Below are positions 54,997 through 64,000 of a stretch of 64,000 nucleotides of DNA, piece after piece. A program made the translations under genes and the position numbers. Position 1 is the stretch's first letter; each line of letters opens with the position of its first letter. Below the pieces are notes generated by a model. It did no database searches. It was not told the origin of the DNA and saw only the letters and a list, made by a program, of their open reading frames with translations. The DNA is from Salinicola aestuarinus (lineage in GTDB: Bacteria > Pseudomonadota > Gammaproteobacteria > Pseudomonadales > Halomonadaceae): assembly GCF_003206645.1 (NCBI RefSeq), contig NZ_PZJP01000006.1:47653-111652 (forward strand), read 5' to 3'.

Positions 54997-57690
54997 GTGA
55001 CACAAGTCAAAAAGACGCTGGGCCTGAGCCTCGTTGCGCTCGGTGCCTTGCACCCCGTGGTCTCTCAGGCGGAGGACTCCCCCTCCGACTGGCAGAGGGT
55101 GGAAGCGCGAGTCAGCTCCATCCTCGACAACATGAGTTTGTCGGAACAGATCAACTACACCCGCGTCGACGATGGCCATATGTTCCCGACGCTGGAGAAG
55201 TGGGGCATCGACGGCACCGTCGCCTACGACTCCTCGATGGGCGTCCATGTCGACAACAAGACCTTCGGCGCACAGTATCCGTCGCTCTCCGCCCTGGCGG
55301 CGACCTGGAGCGTCAACCGCGCCAAGGAGTACGGTCTCGCGCTCGGTTACGAGACGCGTATCTCCGGCGGCCAGCAGATGCTGTCTCCCTCGGTGAATCT
55401 CTACCGTACTCCCTACGGCGGCCGTGCGGCGGAGAACGTCAGCGGTGAGGATCCGTTCCTCGGCGCGGTGATGGCCCCCGCCATCGTCAATGGCATTCAG
55501 GCGCAAGGCATTCAGGCCAGCGGCAAGCATTATCTTGCCAACGAGCAGGAAGCGAACCGCCAGAACGTCGACATCCTCGTCGACGAGCGCACGCTGCGTG
55601 AGCTCTACCTGCCCGGCTTCGAGTCAATGGTGAAGAACGCCAACGTGGCGTCGATCATGTGCGGGTTCAACAAGATCAACGGCGACTATGCCTGCGAGAA
55701 CCATCACCTGATCACCGAGATCCTGAAAGGCGAATGGGGTTATCAGGGGACCGTGATCTCCGACTTCAACGCGATTCACGATCCGTTCAAGGGCGCCTGG
55801 GCCGGCACCGACCTGGATATGCCGACCGGGCTGCAGTTCACCGAAGAAAACCTGATGCCCTACGTCTGGAGTGGTCAGCTACCGCGGGAAGTGATCGCGG
55901 ACAAGGCCAAGCGTAACCTGCGTGCGGTGATCAATTACGATTTTCAGGACAATCTCAACACGGCACAGCCGCTCGAGCATCCGGAGTACGGTGCCCGCTC
56001 TGCCCTGGATATCGCCCGTGAGAGCATCGTGCTGCTGCGCAACGAGGAGACCACTGCCGGCCGGCCGCTGCTCCCGCTGGATCGCAGCGCCAAGGTCGCG
56101 GTCATTGGCGACCTTGCTCAGCAGGCACCACCGTCGCCGTTCGGTACTGCCAATGCGCCGCCCGACACGTACGTCAGCGAACTCAGCGGCCTTGAGCAAC
56201 TGGCATCACGCCCGTCCAAGGTCGACTTCATCTCCGGGATGAGCCTCAACCCGGCGAACTCGGTGTGGTACATGCCGTCAACGGGTGAGTTCCCGGTCAG
56301 CAACCGGGGGGTGAAGGCCGAGTACTTCGATAACACTTCGCTCTCCGGCCAGCCAACGCTGACCCGCGTCGAACCGGGCGTCAACCTGAACTGGACCACC
56401 GGTACCAACGAGACCCAGTCAGGCTCGACGACGGTATCCGGTTTCTCGCCGACCGCTGGCGCTTTCTCGGCCCGCTTCACCACCACCATCAAGCCGACGA
56501 CCAGTGGCCGTCAGGTCTTCAAGGTGCGTGGCGACGGTCCGTACAAGCTCTGGGTCGACGGCAATCTCGTCCTTGAGAGCGACGGCGTGCCCTACTCCCA
56601 GGACGTGGTCAACGCGCTGGTGACCTCCGGCAAGACGCAGCGTCTACAGGCGGGCGAGTCCTATGACGTTAAGCTCGAATACCGTCGCGAGGATGGCGGC
56701 TTCACACCGGCGCTCGGCGGTCTGGCCGGCGTGCAGATGAGCTGGGCGTCGATGAATCCGCCGCGAGATCTGTCGACTTACGACGCCGTTGTCGTCGCCG
56801 TGGGGCGCAACTACGAAGACGAAGGCGAAGCCTACGATCACCCCTACGAGCTGCCCGATCAGCAGGCGGCACGCATTCGCCAGGTGGCCAAGCGTAATCC
56901 GAACACCATCGTCGTGGTTCATGGCGGCGGCACGTCGGACATGACCCCTTGGGTAGGCAAGGTCGGCGCAGCACTGCAGGCGTGGGATCCCGGTCAGCAG
57001 GGTGGACAGGCGCTCGCCGAGATCCTTTACGGCGAAGTCAATCCGTCGGCCAAGCTGCCGGTAACCATCGATCGCAAGATCGAGCAGAACCCCAGCTACG
57101 CTTCCTACCCGGATCCGGAAGCGTATCGTGGCGACGATGCGCTGACCGAAATGGAGTACAGCGAAGGGCTCTACCTCGGCTACCGTGGCTACGACGAGAA
57201 GAACGCCAAGCCACTCTTCCCGTTCGGTTTCGGCCTCTCCTACACCACGTATGACTACAGCAACCTGACGCTGTCTTCCAACGTGATGACGCCGGGGAAT
57301 ACGGTCAATGCCCAGTTCACGCTCACCAACACCGGTGACATGGCAGGCTTCGAGGTGGCGCAGCTCTACGTGGAGCCCGTGAACCCGAGCGTCGAACGTC
57401 CGGAGAAGGAGCTCAAGGGCTTCACCAAGGTCTACCTCGAGCCCGGCGAGAGCAAGACGGTGAGCATTCCGTTGGATTCGCGTTCACTGGCCTATTATGT
57501 CCAGAACACGGACAGCTGGGACGTCGACGCGGGTCAATTCCGCATTCGTGTGGGCGCCAGCTCCGACGACCTGCCGCTCGAGGGTAACCTGACGACGCTG
57601 ATGCCCCAGCGCCTGACGACCCGCGACAGCAACCCGCTACCCGGTCCCATCCAGGCAGCGGTCAATGTGAGCGAAACCGAGGCCTACTGA
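54997..57690 (+). CDS. Exported GH3 beta-glucosidase with PA14 domain
   Basis: An 897-residue glycoside hydrolase family 3 enzyme. The start is a GTG at 54997 with GAGAGGA eight bases upstream, giving a standard signal peptide (about 25 residues ending SQA); an ATG at 54973 is the alternative. The N-terminal barrel contains GKHYLANEQE near residue 176 and the nucleophile D256 in VISDF. A PA14 insert (about residues 430-570) interrupts the second domain, and a C-terminal fibronectin-III-like domain (about 760-840) follows. It should hydrolyse beta-glucosides outside the cytoplasm. Confidence 0.92.
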   Translation: MTQVKKTLGLSLVALGALHPVVSQAEDSPSDWQRVEARVSSILDNMSLSEQINYTRVDDGHMFPTLEKWGIDGTVAYDSSMGVHVDNKTFGAQYPSLSALAATWSVNRAKEYGLALGYETRISGGQQMLSPSVNLYRTPYGGRAAENVSGEDPFLGAVMAPAIVNGIQAQGIQASGKHYLANEQEANRQNVDILVDERTLRELYLPGFESMVKNANVASIMCGFNKINGDYACENHHLITEILKGEWGYQGTVISDFNAIHDPFKGAWAGTDLDMPTGLQFTEENLMPYVWSGQLPREVIADKAKRNLRAVINYDFQDNLNTAQPLEHPEYGARSALDIARESIVLLRNEETTAGRPLLPLDRSAKVAVIGDLAQQAPPSPFGTANAPPDTYVSELSGLEQLASRPSKVDFISGMSLNPANSVWYMPSTGEFPVSNRGVKAEYFDNTSLSGQPTLTRVEPGVNLNWTTGTNETQSGSTTVSGFSPTAGAFSARFTTTIKPTTSGRQVFKVRGDGPYKLWVDGNLVLESDGVPYSQDVVNALVTSGKTQRLQAGESYDVKLEYRREDGGFTPALGGLAGVQMSWASMNPPRDLSTYDAVVVAVGRNYEDEGEAYDHPYELPDQQAARIRQVAKRNPNTIVVVHGGGTSDMTPWVGKVGAALQAWDPGQQGGQALAEILYGEVNPSAKLPVTIDRKIEQNPSYASYPDPEAYRGDDALTEMEYSEGLYLGYRGYDEKNAKPLFPFGFGLSYTTYDYSNLTLSSNVMTPGNTVNAQFTLTNTGDMAGFEVAQLYVEPVNPSVERPEKELKGFTKVYLEPGESKTVSIPLDSRSLAYYVQNTDSWDVDAGQFRIRVGASSDDLPLEGNLTTLMPQRLTTRDSNPLPGPIQAAVNVSETEAY

Positions 57691-57717
57691 TCAGCGGCTT
57701 ACGCCCGATCGACACTC

Positions 57718-57742
57718 GACGGGGCCCATTCCAGGCCCCGTC
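57718..57742. terminator. Hairpin between GH3 and TetR genes
   Basis: The 9-bp perfect arms GACGGGGCC/GGCCCCGTC around CATTCCA lie between convergent genes. There is no T-run, so termination is likely but not certain. Confidence 0.6.
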
Positions 57743-58400
57743 ATTGCGGCCGTAGACTCCCGGCGAGGCGCTGCAGGTAGCCATCGAAGATGGCAAGGGC
57801 ATCGACCCCGTCGGGATCTCTCAGCCACTGAATCTGCAGACCATCCATCAGTGCGAACAGCTCGGTGGCAACCCGTGCCACCTCGATATCCGCCCGGATT
57901 TCGCCGTTTGCCCTCAACGCCGCCAAATGCGCCTGTGCGTGTGCGTGCGTCATCTCGAACTTCTCGATGGATTGCGCCCAAGCCGGATGGTGTTCTGCCA
58001 GGCTCTCGACGTTGATCATCATCGCCGCCTGACACTCCCGTCGACTCTCGACACTGAATCGAAGACTCATGCTGGCAAAGGCAACGAAACCCTCGAGCGT
58101 CGGGACCATCTCCAGCTCGGCGAACTTCTCGGTGATCCGTCGATCCCGCCTCGCCAGTAGTGCCTGCAGTAGCGACACCTTGTTGGGAAAGTGATGAAGC
58201 AGTCCGACGGTGGTGATACCGGCGATTTCCGCCACATTGCGCATGGAGGCGGCGGTATAGCCGTTCTCGGCGAAAATGGCGGTCGCCGCATCCAGCAGCG
58301 CCTCCCGCCGCTGCTCCCCCTTCGGTGCCCGACGCCGCTTGACCGGCCTTCCCGTCGGGGCGATTCGCCCGCCTTCCGTCGTCTCTATCTGGTCTGACAT
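57741..58400 (-). CDS. TetR-family regulator, BetI-like
   Basis: A 219-residue TetR regulator. The helix-turn-helix is at about residues 25-70 (IFAENGYTAASMRNVAEIAGITTVG). The C-terminal ligand domain includes the ALMDGLQIQWL stretch seen in BetI/PsrA-like C6 domains. The start at 58400 follows AGAGGG; the frame is open to 58481. The downstream MATE gene lies on the same strand but upstream in transcription, so control of that exporter is possible, not shown. Confidence 0.85.
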   Translation of the reverse strand: MSDQIETTEGGRIAPTGRPVKRRRAPKGEQRREALLDAATAIFAENGYTAASMRNVAEIAGITTVGLLHHFPNKVSLLQALLARRDRRITEKFAELEMVPTLEGFVAFASMSLRFSVESRRECQAAMMINVESLAEHHPAWAQSIEKFEMTHAHAQAHLAALRANGEIRADIEVARVATELFALMDGLQIQWLRDPDGVDALAIFDGYLQRLAGSLRPQ

Positions 58401-58502
58401 CGCCCTCTGCTCCACCTGAGGTCTTGAGTGGTTGCCGGCAAAACCGACACCTGCGGATGAAGTCGACAACCTCGCGCCCACGAACGCCGAGCCCGGGGGC
58501 TC

Positions 58503-59864
58503 TCACGCCCGCGCCTTGTGAGAGAACAGGCCCTGTCGTCTGGCGATCCAGATCGCCGTCCCGATGGAGGCCATCGCGACCAGTGCATTGCCGCACCACA
58601 TCCCCAGCATGATACCGCTGGCGCCGAAGAACTTCTCCCCGAGCCAGACCCAAGGCAGGGTCCCCGCGGTCGCTCTTATCCACGCATAGAAGGTGACCCA
58701 CCAGGCACGCTCCAGCGACAGAAAAACGGCGACGGCGATGAAGTCGAGTCCGATTAGCAACCAGAATCCAAGACCGATGCGACACAGGTCGACCAGCAGC
58801 GCCTGCCCCGGCGGAGAGAGCGAGAACCACGCGCCCAGCAGCGGCACCATCAATGCGAGAACGGCCCACACTGCCAGCCCGTACCCCAGTACGCACTGGA
58901 CAGCCCGTCGCAGCGCAATGCGAAACGCTCCCCGCTGGTGACGGCCAAGGAGCAGCGAAAAGACCGGCACCAGTGCCGTGGGTAGCGCAAAGTAGAAGCT
59001 GTAGCCGATCTGCAGCAGCCGATCCATGAGCGCCATCGCCGCCATCACCGACACCCCGTAGGTGGCCAGGTGTCCCAACGTGAATCCCAATGAGACCGGC
59101 GTCGCGAGATGGGCGAGCGCGTAGGGGGCGGCCATTCTCGAGATCCGAGCCAGAAAGGCCGATAACACGCCTCGCCGGCGGCTACCCCGCAGGCCGATTC
59201 GTCGCTGAACTCGCCAGATTCCGAAGGCGCTGGCGAGACACCCCGCGATGACGGCCGAAAACGCCGCCCCGAGTAGCTGGAGATCGAGAACGAAGATCAG
59301 TACCGGGTCGATGAGCGCCAGCGACAGCGCGAGCGCCATCACCACTGCCAGCGCCCAGCGGGGCTCGCCAACGGCACGAAGCATCTGCGCCGTCGTCTGC
59401 GTCAGCGCGATCGGAATGATAGACAGTAGCGTGACCTGGAGATAGACACGAGCCGTGCCATCGACCCCGGCCTCAGGGCCCAGCCAGGTGACCACCGTGT
59501 CCAGCCAGCTCGCCTCAAGCGCGGCGACGATACCCGCGACTACCAGAGCAACTCCCAGCGATTGTCTGGCCAGTAAAGGCAACAGCCTTCGATGACCCCG
59601 CCCGGCATGCTGCGACACGACGCTGCCCGCGGCCAGCGCCACGCTGGTGACCAGAATGGTGGCGATAAACGACAGCGTCTTGCCGATGCCAACGGCCGCC
59701 GTTGCCGTCTCATCCTGCAGCAGCGAGACATAAGCCAGCGTCAGGATGTCGGTGAGGAAGAGCGCGAGCAGGCTGAGCGCCGAGGTGCTCGTCATCACGA
59801 GAACCTGGCGGGTAATGCCACGTTCATGATGCCTGGCCGGAGAGGAAGTCATGACGATTCGCAT
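58503..59864 (-). CDS. MATE-family efflux transporter
   Basis: A 453-residue polytopic protein of the MATE multidrug and toxin extrusion family with about 12 helices in two halves. Early segments such as TLAYVSLLQDETATAAVGIG and the SVVSQHAGRGH loop fit the family. The start is uncertain between 59864 and an ATG at 59852; neither has an ideally spaced ribosome site. It probably exports cationic compounds with Na+ or H+. It precedes the TetR gene in a leftward unit. Confidence 0.85.
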   Translation of the reverse strand: MRIVMTSSPARHHERGITRQVLVMTSTSALSLLALFLTDILTLAYVSLLQDETATAAVGIGKTLSFIATILVTSVALAAGSVVSQHAGRGHRRLLPLLARQSLGVALVVAGIVAALEASWLDTVVTWLGPEAGVDGTARVYLQVTLLSIIPIALTQTTAQMLRAVGEPRWALAVVMALALSLALIDPVLIFVLDLQLLGAAFSAVIAGCLASAFGIWRVQRRIGLRGSRRRGVLSAFLARISRMAAPYALAHLATPVSLGFTLGHLATYGVSVMAAMALMDRLLQIGYSFYFALPTALVPVFSLLLGRHQRGAFRIALRRAVQCVLGYGLAVWAVLALMVPLLGAWFSLSPPGQALLVDLCRIGLGFWLLIGLDFIAVAVFLSLERAWWVTFYAWIRATAGTLPWVWLGEKFFGASGIMLGMWCGNALVAMASIGTAIWIARRQGLFSHKARA

Positions 59865-60053
59865 ACCTCGTCGGCGCTCACCGGGGAGTGGCGAGCGCGA
59901 AAAAGAGCCGAAGTATAGTCGCTGTTGCCGTTATCGTCTGGCAGTCACCGTACCTCATTGCGACTGCCACGCTGCCACCGGCAAGGGGGGTCCGCTATGC
60001 GGTCACCAGTGGCATTGGCTGTCAGGCACGGCGTGCGCGTCGCCACGACGACA

Positions 60054-60076
60054 AAGCCCGGCACTTGGCCGGGCTT
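60054..60076 (-). terminator. Terminator-like hairpin after TonB receptor gene
   Basis: The 9-bp perfect arms AAGCCCGGC/GCCGGGCTT lie 25 bp past the receptor stop codon. On the minus strand the following bases are only weakly T-rich. Confidence 0.65.
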
Positions 60077-60100
60077 GTCCAAAGACGCTGGCGAGTCGCG

Positions 60101-62218
60101 CTACCAGCGATACTTGAGGCTGCCGATTACGCTGCGGCTCTCGCCGTAGTAACAGTAGAAGTCACAGCCGCTGACGTACTCCTTGTCGGTTAGGTTCTTG
60201 GCATTGACCTGAACCGTCCAGTGGGTATCGATATCGTAACTCGCCATGGCATCCAACAGTGTGTAGTCCGGCACGGTGTAATCCGGCGTCGCATCGGGGC
60301 TGTTGGAGGACTCGCCCATGTAACGCAGGCCGCCACCCACTGACAGACCATCGACGAACCGAGCCATGTCGTAATCCAACCAAGCGGACGCCATGTGATA
60401 CGGAATCAGCGGCGCACGCTGATCCTGCAGGCTGGAATTGATGTCCATGCGCGTGTCGGTATAGGTGTAGGACGCCTTGAACTGGAGCGCATCGGTGATG
60501 TAGCCCACACCCTCGAGCTCGATCCCCTGAGAGTGACGCTCCCCGGCCTGCTCCTGCACGCCAGTTTCGCTGGGGATTAGCGAGTTGTCCTCTTTTAGGT
60601 CGAAGGCCGCGAGCGTGAAGTAGCCGTCGAAACCGGGCGGCGTATATTTAACGCCGACCTCGTACTGACGGCCCTTGAGCGGCTCGTAGCTGTTACCGCT
60701 GTTGTCGAGACTCGCAAGGGGCGTGAACGACTCGCTGTAGCTGAGATACGGCGAAATGCCATAGTCGCCCAGATACATCACGCCGCCGGTCCAGGAAACC
60801 TGACTGTCGTTGTAGCCCTCCGACGAGCGGCCGGTTTCGTCGTTGAAGCGATCGGTACCGTTGACGCTGTCGTAGCGAGCGCCCGCCAACAGGATCCAAC
60901 GATCGTATAGGCGCAGCTGGTTCTGGACATAGCCGCCGATCTGCTCGCTTCTCACGTCGTGGTCAGTCGGATCGCCCGTATCCGGCCGCGTGAAGGCATC
61001 GTGATCCGGGTCGAATATGTCGACCGTATCGATCGCTTGATAGTAGGAGGACCCATCGCCCAGCGTGCGAAAGCTATCCGCGCTGGTGTAATCCAGCGAA
61101 AGCGTCTGATAGCCAGCACCGACGAGAAAAGTGTTCTCGGTGTTGTCCGTGTACGTCGTCGCGATTAGGCGGTTGTCGACTGAGAGGGCATTGTACTCGC
61201 CGTCGCGATCGACCACGCCGCGGGAAATCTCGCGGCTGCCCGGCGCGACGTAGGAGTTGGGGTAGACCTGGCGCAGGTCCATATCGAGATTGCTGTAGCG
61301 CAGAGACTGCTGGAACTCCCAGGTATCGCTGAGGCGATGATCGAGCTCATATCCCAGCGTTACCTGACGCTGATCGAAGTCGTCGTAATCGGGTTGGCCG
61401 AGATTGGTATCGCGGTCGATATCGCCGAACGGCGTGTTACCCACCGTCCCATATGCCGGGAAGAAGGTTGGCGATGGCGTACCGGTATCCTTCTGCACGC
61501 TAGCGAGAAAGGTCACTGTGGTGTCATCGGAAAGATCAACCGCGAGGCTCGGCGCAAAGTAGAAACGCTCGGAGTCCGTGCCGTCGAGCTCGTCGTCTCC
61601 GTCACTGTAGAGTCCGACCAGGCGATAGCGCATGTCATCGGTGCCTGCCACAGGGCCGGACGTGTCGATGCCGAACTGGCGGTGCTCGTCGGTACCGCCT
61701 TCGATCTCGAAGAGCCCCTGTGCGTCTTCAGTGGGTCGCTTGCTGATGGCATTGATGACCCCGCCCGGCGGCGCGGCGCCGTAGAGGATCGACGCCGGCC
61801 CCTTGAGGTAGTCGACCCGTTCGACGCCGAACGGCTCGGTCAGCCACCAGAAATAGCCGCCGGTACGAAAGACGCGAAGGCCGTCCTGGAAAGTGGAGCC
61901 TTCGGCGCTGAAACCGCGTAGCAGGAACCAGTCGCTGTTGTTGTCGGAGCCGTATGGCTGCGACACCGCGCCGGCACGGTACTGAAGGGCTTCGTCATAC
62001 TTGTCCACGGCACGCCGCTGAAGGTCCTGGTCGGTGACGACCGATGCCGAGCGCGACGTTTCAATGAGTGGTGTGGCGACCTTGAGTGCCGTGGCGGTCA
62101 CGACGAGGGTGTCGGCGGTCTCGGTCGTCTGCGCGTCGGACTGCCCCTGCGCGACGGCGGCGCCGGGTAGCGCTAGCAGCATGCCGCCGACGAAGGCAAA
62201 TCTGTGGGTGATGGTCAT
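60101..62218 (-). CDS. TonB-dependent ferric-siderophore receptor
   Basis: A 705-residue outer-membrane receptor of the FhuA/FpvA-like group. The start at 62218 gives a signal peptide of about 23 residues (ending AVA); the frame is open to 62392. A TonB box-like DTLVVTATA follows, then a plug domain (about 55-160, with RGFSAEGSTFQDGLRV and LKGPASILYGAAPPGGVIN), and a 22-strand barrel ending in YRW. It should import a ferric siderophore. The gene is divergent from the FhuD-like gene across Fur-box-like sequences. Confidence 0.93.
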   Translation of the reverse strand: MTITHRFAFVGGMLLALPGAAVAQGQSDAQTTETADTLVVTATALKVATPLIETSRSASVVTDQDLQRRAVDKYDEALQYRAGAVSQPYGSDNNSDWFLLRGFSAEGSTFQDGLRVFRTGGYFWWLTEPFGVERVDYLKGPASILYGAAPPGGVINAISKRPTEDAQGLFEIEGGTDEHRQFGIDTSGPVAGTDDMRYRLVGLYSDGDDELDGTDSERFYFAPSLAVDLSDDTTVTFLASVQKDTGTPSPTFFPAYGTVGNTPFGDIDRDTNLGQPDYDDFDQRQVTLGYELDHRLSDTWEFQQSLRYSNLDMDLRQVYPNSYVAPGSREISRGVVDRDGEYNALSVDNRLIATTYTDNTENTFLVGAGYQTLSLDYTSADSFRTLGDGSSYYQAIDTVDIFDPDHDAFTRPDTGDPTDHDVRSEQIGGYVQNQLRLYDRWILLAGARYDSVNGTDRFNDETGRSSEGYNDSQVSWTGGVMYLGDYGISPYLSYSESFTPLASLDNSGNSYEPLKGRQYEVGVKYTPPGFDGYFTLAAFDLKEDNSLIPSETGVQEQAGERHSQGIELEGVGYITDALQFKASYTYTDTRMDINSSLQDQRAPLIPYHMASAWLDYDMARFVDGLSVGGGLRYMGESSNSPDATPDYTVPDYTLLDAMASYDIDTHWTVQVNAKNLTDKEYVSGCDFYCYYGESRSVIGSLKYRW

Positions 62219-62289
62219 TGCGTCGGGTCCTCGAGCGGCCGAATGTCTTGGGATGTAGTCCGTTGGCAAGCGAGTGTAATGGAAGGTGG

Positions 62290-62381
62290 TTGTCATTTGA
62301 ATGAGAATTGGTCTTAATCGAGGACGACACGCAATAGCATTGCCTCTAGCCCGCTCTCGATTGATAACGATTGTCATTCGA
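62290..62381. promoter_or_regulatory. Fur-box-like sequences in divergent iron promoter
   Basis: The 254-bp gap between the receptor and the binding-protein gene carries GATAACGATTGTCATTCGA at 62363-62381, with 13 of 19 positions matching the classical Fur box. A second AT-rich block, TTGTCATTTGAATGAGAATTG, lies at about 62290-62310. Their placement between divergent iron-uptake genes supports iron repression by Fur. Confidence 0.7.
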
Positions 62382-62472
62382 TCTACCATCACCAGCCATC
62401 GCCGCCGCCCGGGCGCCCGCGGTCAGCGCCGATGGGCGACCGCACTTTCGTACGCACCTGCAGGAAAGCCCC

Positions 62473-63381
62473 TTGCCGCGTCACTCCCTCGCCAGTATCG
62501 CCGCGGTAGCGCGCTTTCTCGTGCTCGCCACCCTGCTGACGTTCACGACTCACGCCGATGCCAGCGCCACGCCCCGTATCGCGGCGTCTAACTGGACCGT
62601 GGCGGAAACGCTCATCGCGCTCGGAGTCACGCCCTACGCCGTGGCGGACATCCCCAACTACAACGCCTGGGTCGCCGCCCCACCGATCCCGCCGGCAACG
62701 CTCGACATGGGTCTGCGCAATCAACCCAATCTGGAACTTCTGGCCCAGAAGCCACCGGACGTGCTGATCAGTAGCGCCCTCTTCTCGCGTGACAACGCGC
62801 GGCTCGAACACCTGATGCCGGTGCGCCTGATCGATAACTTCTCGAGCGACCTGCCCTACTTCGACGCCACGGTGGAGATGACCCGCGAGATCGCCCGGCT
62901 GAGCCATACCGAGGATCGTGCCGAACAGCTCATCGCGGAGACGAAGCGCACGCTGACCCGCACGTCCGAGGCTCTCGCGGAGGTGAATCGGCCGGTCTAC
63001 GTGGTGCAGTTCAGCGACCCTCGCCACGTCAGGGTCTTCGGCGAGGGCAACATGGTAGGGACGCTGATGGCGCGCACGGGACTCGACAACGCCTGGACCG
63101 GGCCGACCAACGGCTGGGGCTATGCCAATGTTTCCCTCGACCGCCTGGCCGAGACGCCGAACGCCCATATCGTGGTCATCAGGCCCTTTCCACGCTCGGT
63201 CAACGCCGAACTCTCCAGCAACCACATCTGGACGCACCTGCCTGCAGTGCGTGAGGGCCGCGTCAGCGAGATCGACCCGGTCTGGATCTTCGGGGGGCTG
63301 CGCTCGATCGAGCGCCTCTGCCACGCACTGGTCGGCGCTCTCGCGCCCGACGTGACGCTGACTGACGGAGACGCCTCGTGA
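62473..63381 (+). CDS. FhuD-like iron-siderophore ABC binding protein
   Basis: A 302-residue periplasmic binding protein of the FhuD/FecB family. The start is probably a TTG at 62473 with AGGAAAG four bases upstream, giving a signal peptide ending near ADA; an upstream TTG at 62371 lies within the Fur box and is unlikely. Family-like segments include NWTVAETLIALGVTPYAVAD and LRNQPNLELLAQKPPDVLIS. It hands ferric hydroxamate-type siderophore to the permease whose gene overlaps its stop codon by one base. Confidence 0.87.
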   Translation: MPRHSLASIAAVARFLVLATLLTFTTHADASATPRIAASNWTVAETLIALGVTPYAVADIPNYNAWVAAPPIPPATLDMGLRNQPNLELLAQKPPDVLISSALFSRDNARLEHLMPVRLIDNFSSDLPYFDATVEMTREIARLSHTEDRAEQLIAETKRTLTRTSEALAEVNRPVYVVQFSDPRHVRVFGEGNMVGTLMARTGLDNAWTGPTNGWGYANVSLDRLAETPNAHIVVIRPFPRSVNAELSSNHIWTHLPAVREGRVSEIDPVWIFGGLRSIERLCHALVGALAPDVTLTDGDAS

Positions 63382-64000
63382 TGTCACGCACTCGCTCTCC
63401 CCGCTGGATCGTGCTGCTGCTGGCAGCGGGCGTGATCACGCTCGGCTACGTCAACCTCGCGACCCAGTTCGGCGATCTCGAGGGCCATTGGTGGCAGGCA
63501 ATGCTCAGCCCCGACGACGACCGAATTCGCCAGGTGGTGCTGCACTTCACGCTGGCGCCGCGACTGCTGGTCGCTCTGATGGGCGGCGCGGCACTGGCAC
63601 TGGCCGGCTGTCTGATGCAGCAGGTGCTGCGCAACCCGCTCGCCTCGCCTGCCACGCTCGGCGTGACCAGCGGGGCGCAGATGGCACTGGTCATCGCCAC
63701 CCTCTGGGGCCCGAGCTGGATGCTGGCCGGACGGGAGTGGATTGCCCTGGCCGGCGGCGCCGGGGCCGCGGCACTGGTTCTCGCGCTGTCGTGGCGGGCG
63801 CGGCTGGCGCCGATGGTCGTGGTGCTCTCGGGTCTGGTGGTCAGCCTTTACGCCGGGGCAGTCAGCAGCGCTCTGCTCCTCTTCCATCAGCAGAGCTTGA
63901 CCGGCCTGTTCATCTGGGGCGCCGGCGCGCTGGCGCAGGATAGCTGGGACGACACCCGCTTTCTGGCGGTACGTTTGGGCATCGTGCTGGTGCTCGCCCT
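63381..64000 (+). CDS. FecCD/FhuB-family siderophore permease (5' part)
   Basis: The first 206 codons of an FecCD-type ABC permease; the window ends before the stop. The frame shows repeated hydrophobic helices and the family stretch PRLLVALMGGAALALAGCLMQQVLRNPLASPATLGVTSGA, here represented by its core LRNPLASP and LGVTSGAQ. The start overlaps the binding-protein stop. Whether it is a single-length permease (about 340 residues) or a fused FhuB (about 660) cannot be seen. Confidence 0.9.
   Translation, partial: MSRTRSPRWIVLLLAAGVITLGYVNLATQFGDLEGHWWQAMLSPDDDRIRQVVLHFTLAPRLLVALMGGAALALAGCLMQQVLRNPLASPATLGVTSGAQMALVIATLWGPSWMLAGREWIALAGGAGAAALVLALSWRARLAPMVVVLSGLVVSLYAGAVSSALLLFHQQSLTGLFIWGAGALAQDSWDDTRFLAVRLGIVLVLA

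Overview
The window is a GC-rich (roughly 64%) chromosomal segment of a gammaproteobacterium. The gene content (glycine betaine and sarcosine catabolism, TRAP and TTT uptake of organic acids, an Xps-ordered type II secretion operon, PhoH/PIN, glutathionyl-hydroquinone reductase) best fits a halophilic member of the Halomonadaceae, such as a Salinicola- or Halomonas-like organism. That assignment is inference from content, not from a marker gene. No rRNA, tRNA, CRISPR array, insertion sequence or phage gene was seen.

1-17 kb is a sugar-acid catabolic island. An IlvD/Edd-type aldonate dehydratase and an AraD1 protein run leftwards. A TctC-TctB-TctA transporter, an Ldh2-family dehydrogenase and a 399-aa fumarylacetoacetate-hydrolase-fold protein run rightwards. 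A LysR regulator separates these from a second unit: an L-fuconate-dehydratase-like enolase-superfamily enzyme, a DctP-DctQ-DctM TRAP transporter, a GlcD-like FAD oxidase and a GarR-like reductase. Together they look like uptake, dehydration and cleavage of one or more aldonic acids, with the two-carbon product (glycolate, glyoxylate, tartronate semialdehyde) handled by the last two enzymes.

17-31 kb is mostly housekeeping: DEAD-box helicase DeaD with a long leader, YaiI, YqjG, a LysR regulator, an M23 endopeptidase behind NtrC- and sigma54-like sequences, a PIN-PhoH ATPase, a small zinc-ribbon protein, a DUF938 methyltransferase, an esterase, a membrane sulfatase-fold protein, and a TerC/Alx protein preceded by a recognisable yybP-ykoY manganese riboswitch.

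31-42.5 kb holds glycine-betaine demethylation: gbcA and gbcB (divergent), soxB-soxD-soxA-soxG, purU and fdhA, with a tag glycosylase and an 8-bp tandem repeat in between. Dimethylglycine demethylase, glyA and the GbdR-type regulator are not in the window. soxB and gbcB share an exact 14-bp upstream motif in the same orientation and at a similar distance.

42.5-64 kb contains a XylE-like sugar porter and an 11-gene type II secretion operon (gspE-F-G-H-I-J-K-L-M-N-D, mostly coupled by 4-bp ATGA overlaps, with a lipoprotein secretin and a GspE lacking the zinc cysteines). An AT-rich, palindrome-bearing divergent promoter region follows, then a small secreted protein and an exported GH3 beta-glucosidase, a TetR regulator, a MATE exporter, and a Fur-box-flanked siderophore locus (TonB receptor, FhuD-like binding protein, and an FecCD/FhuB permease cut by the window end).
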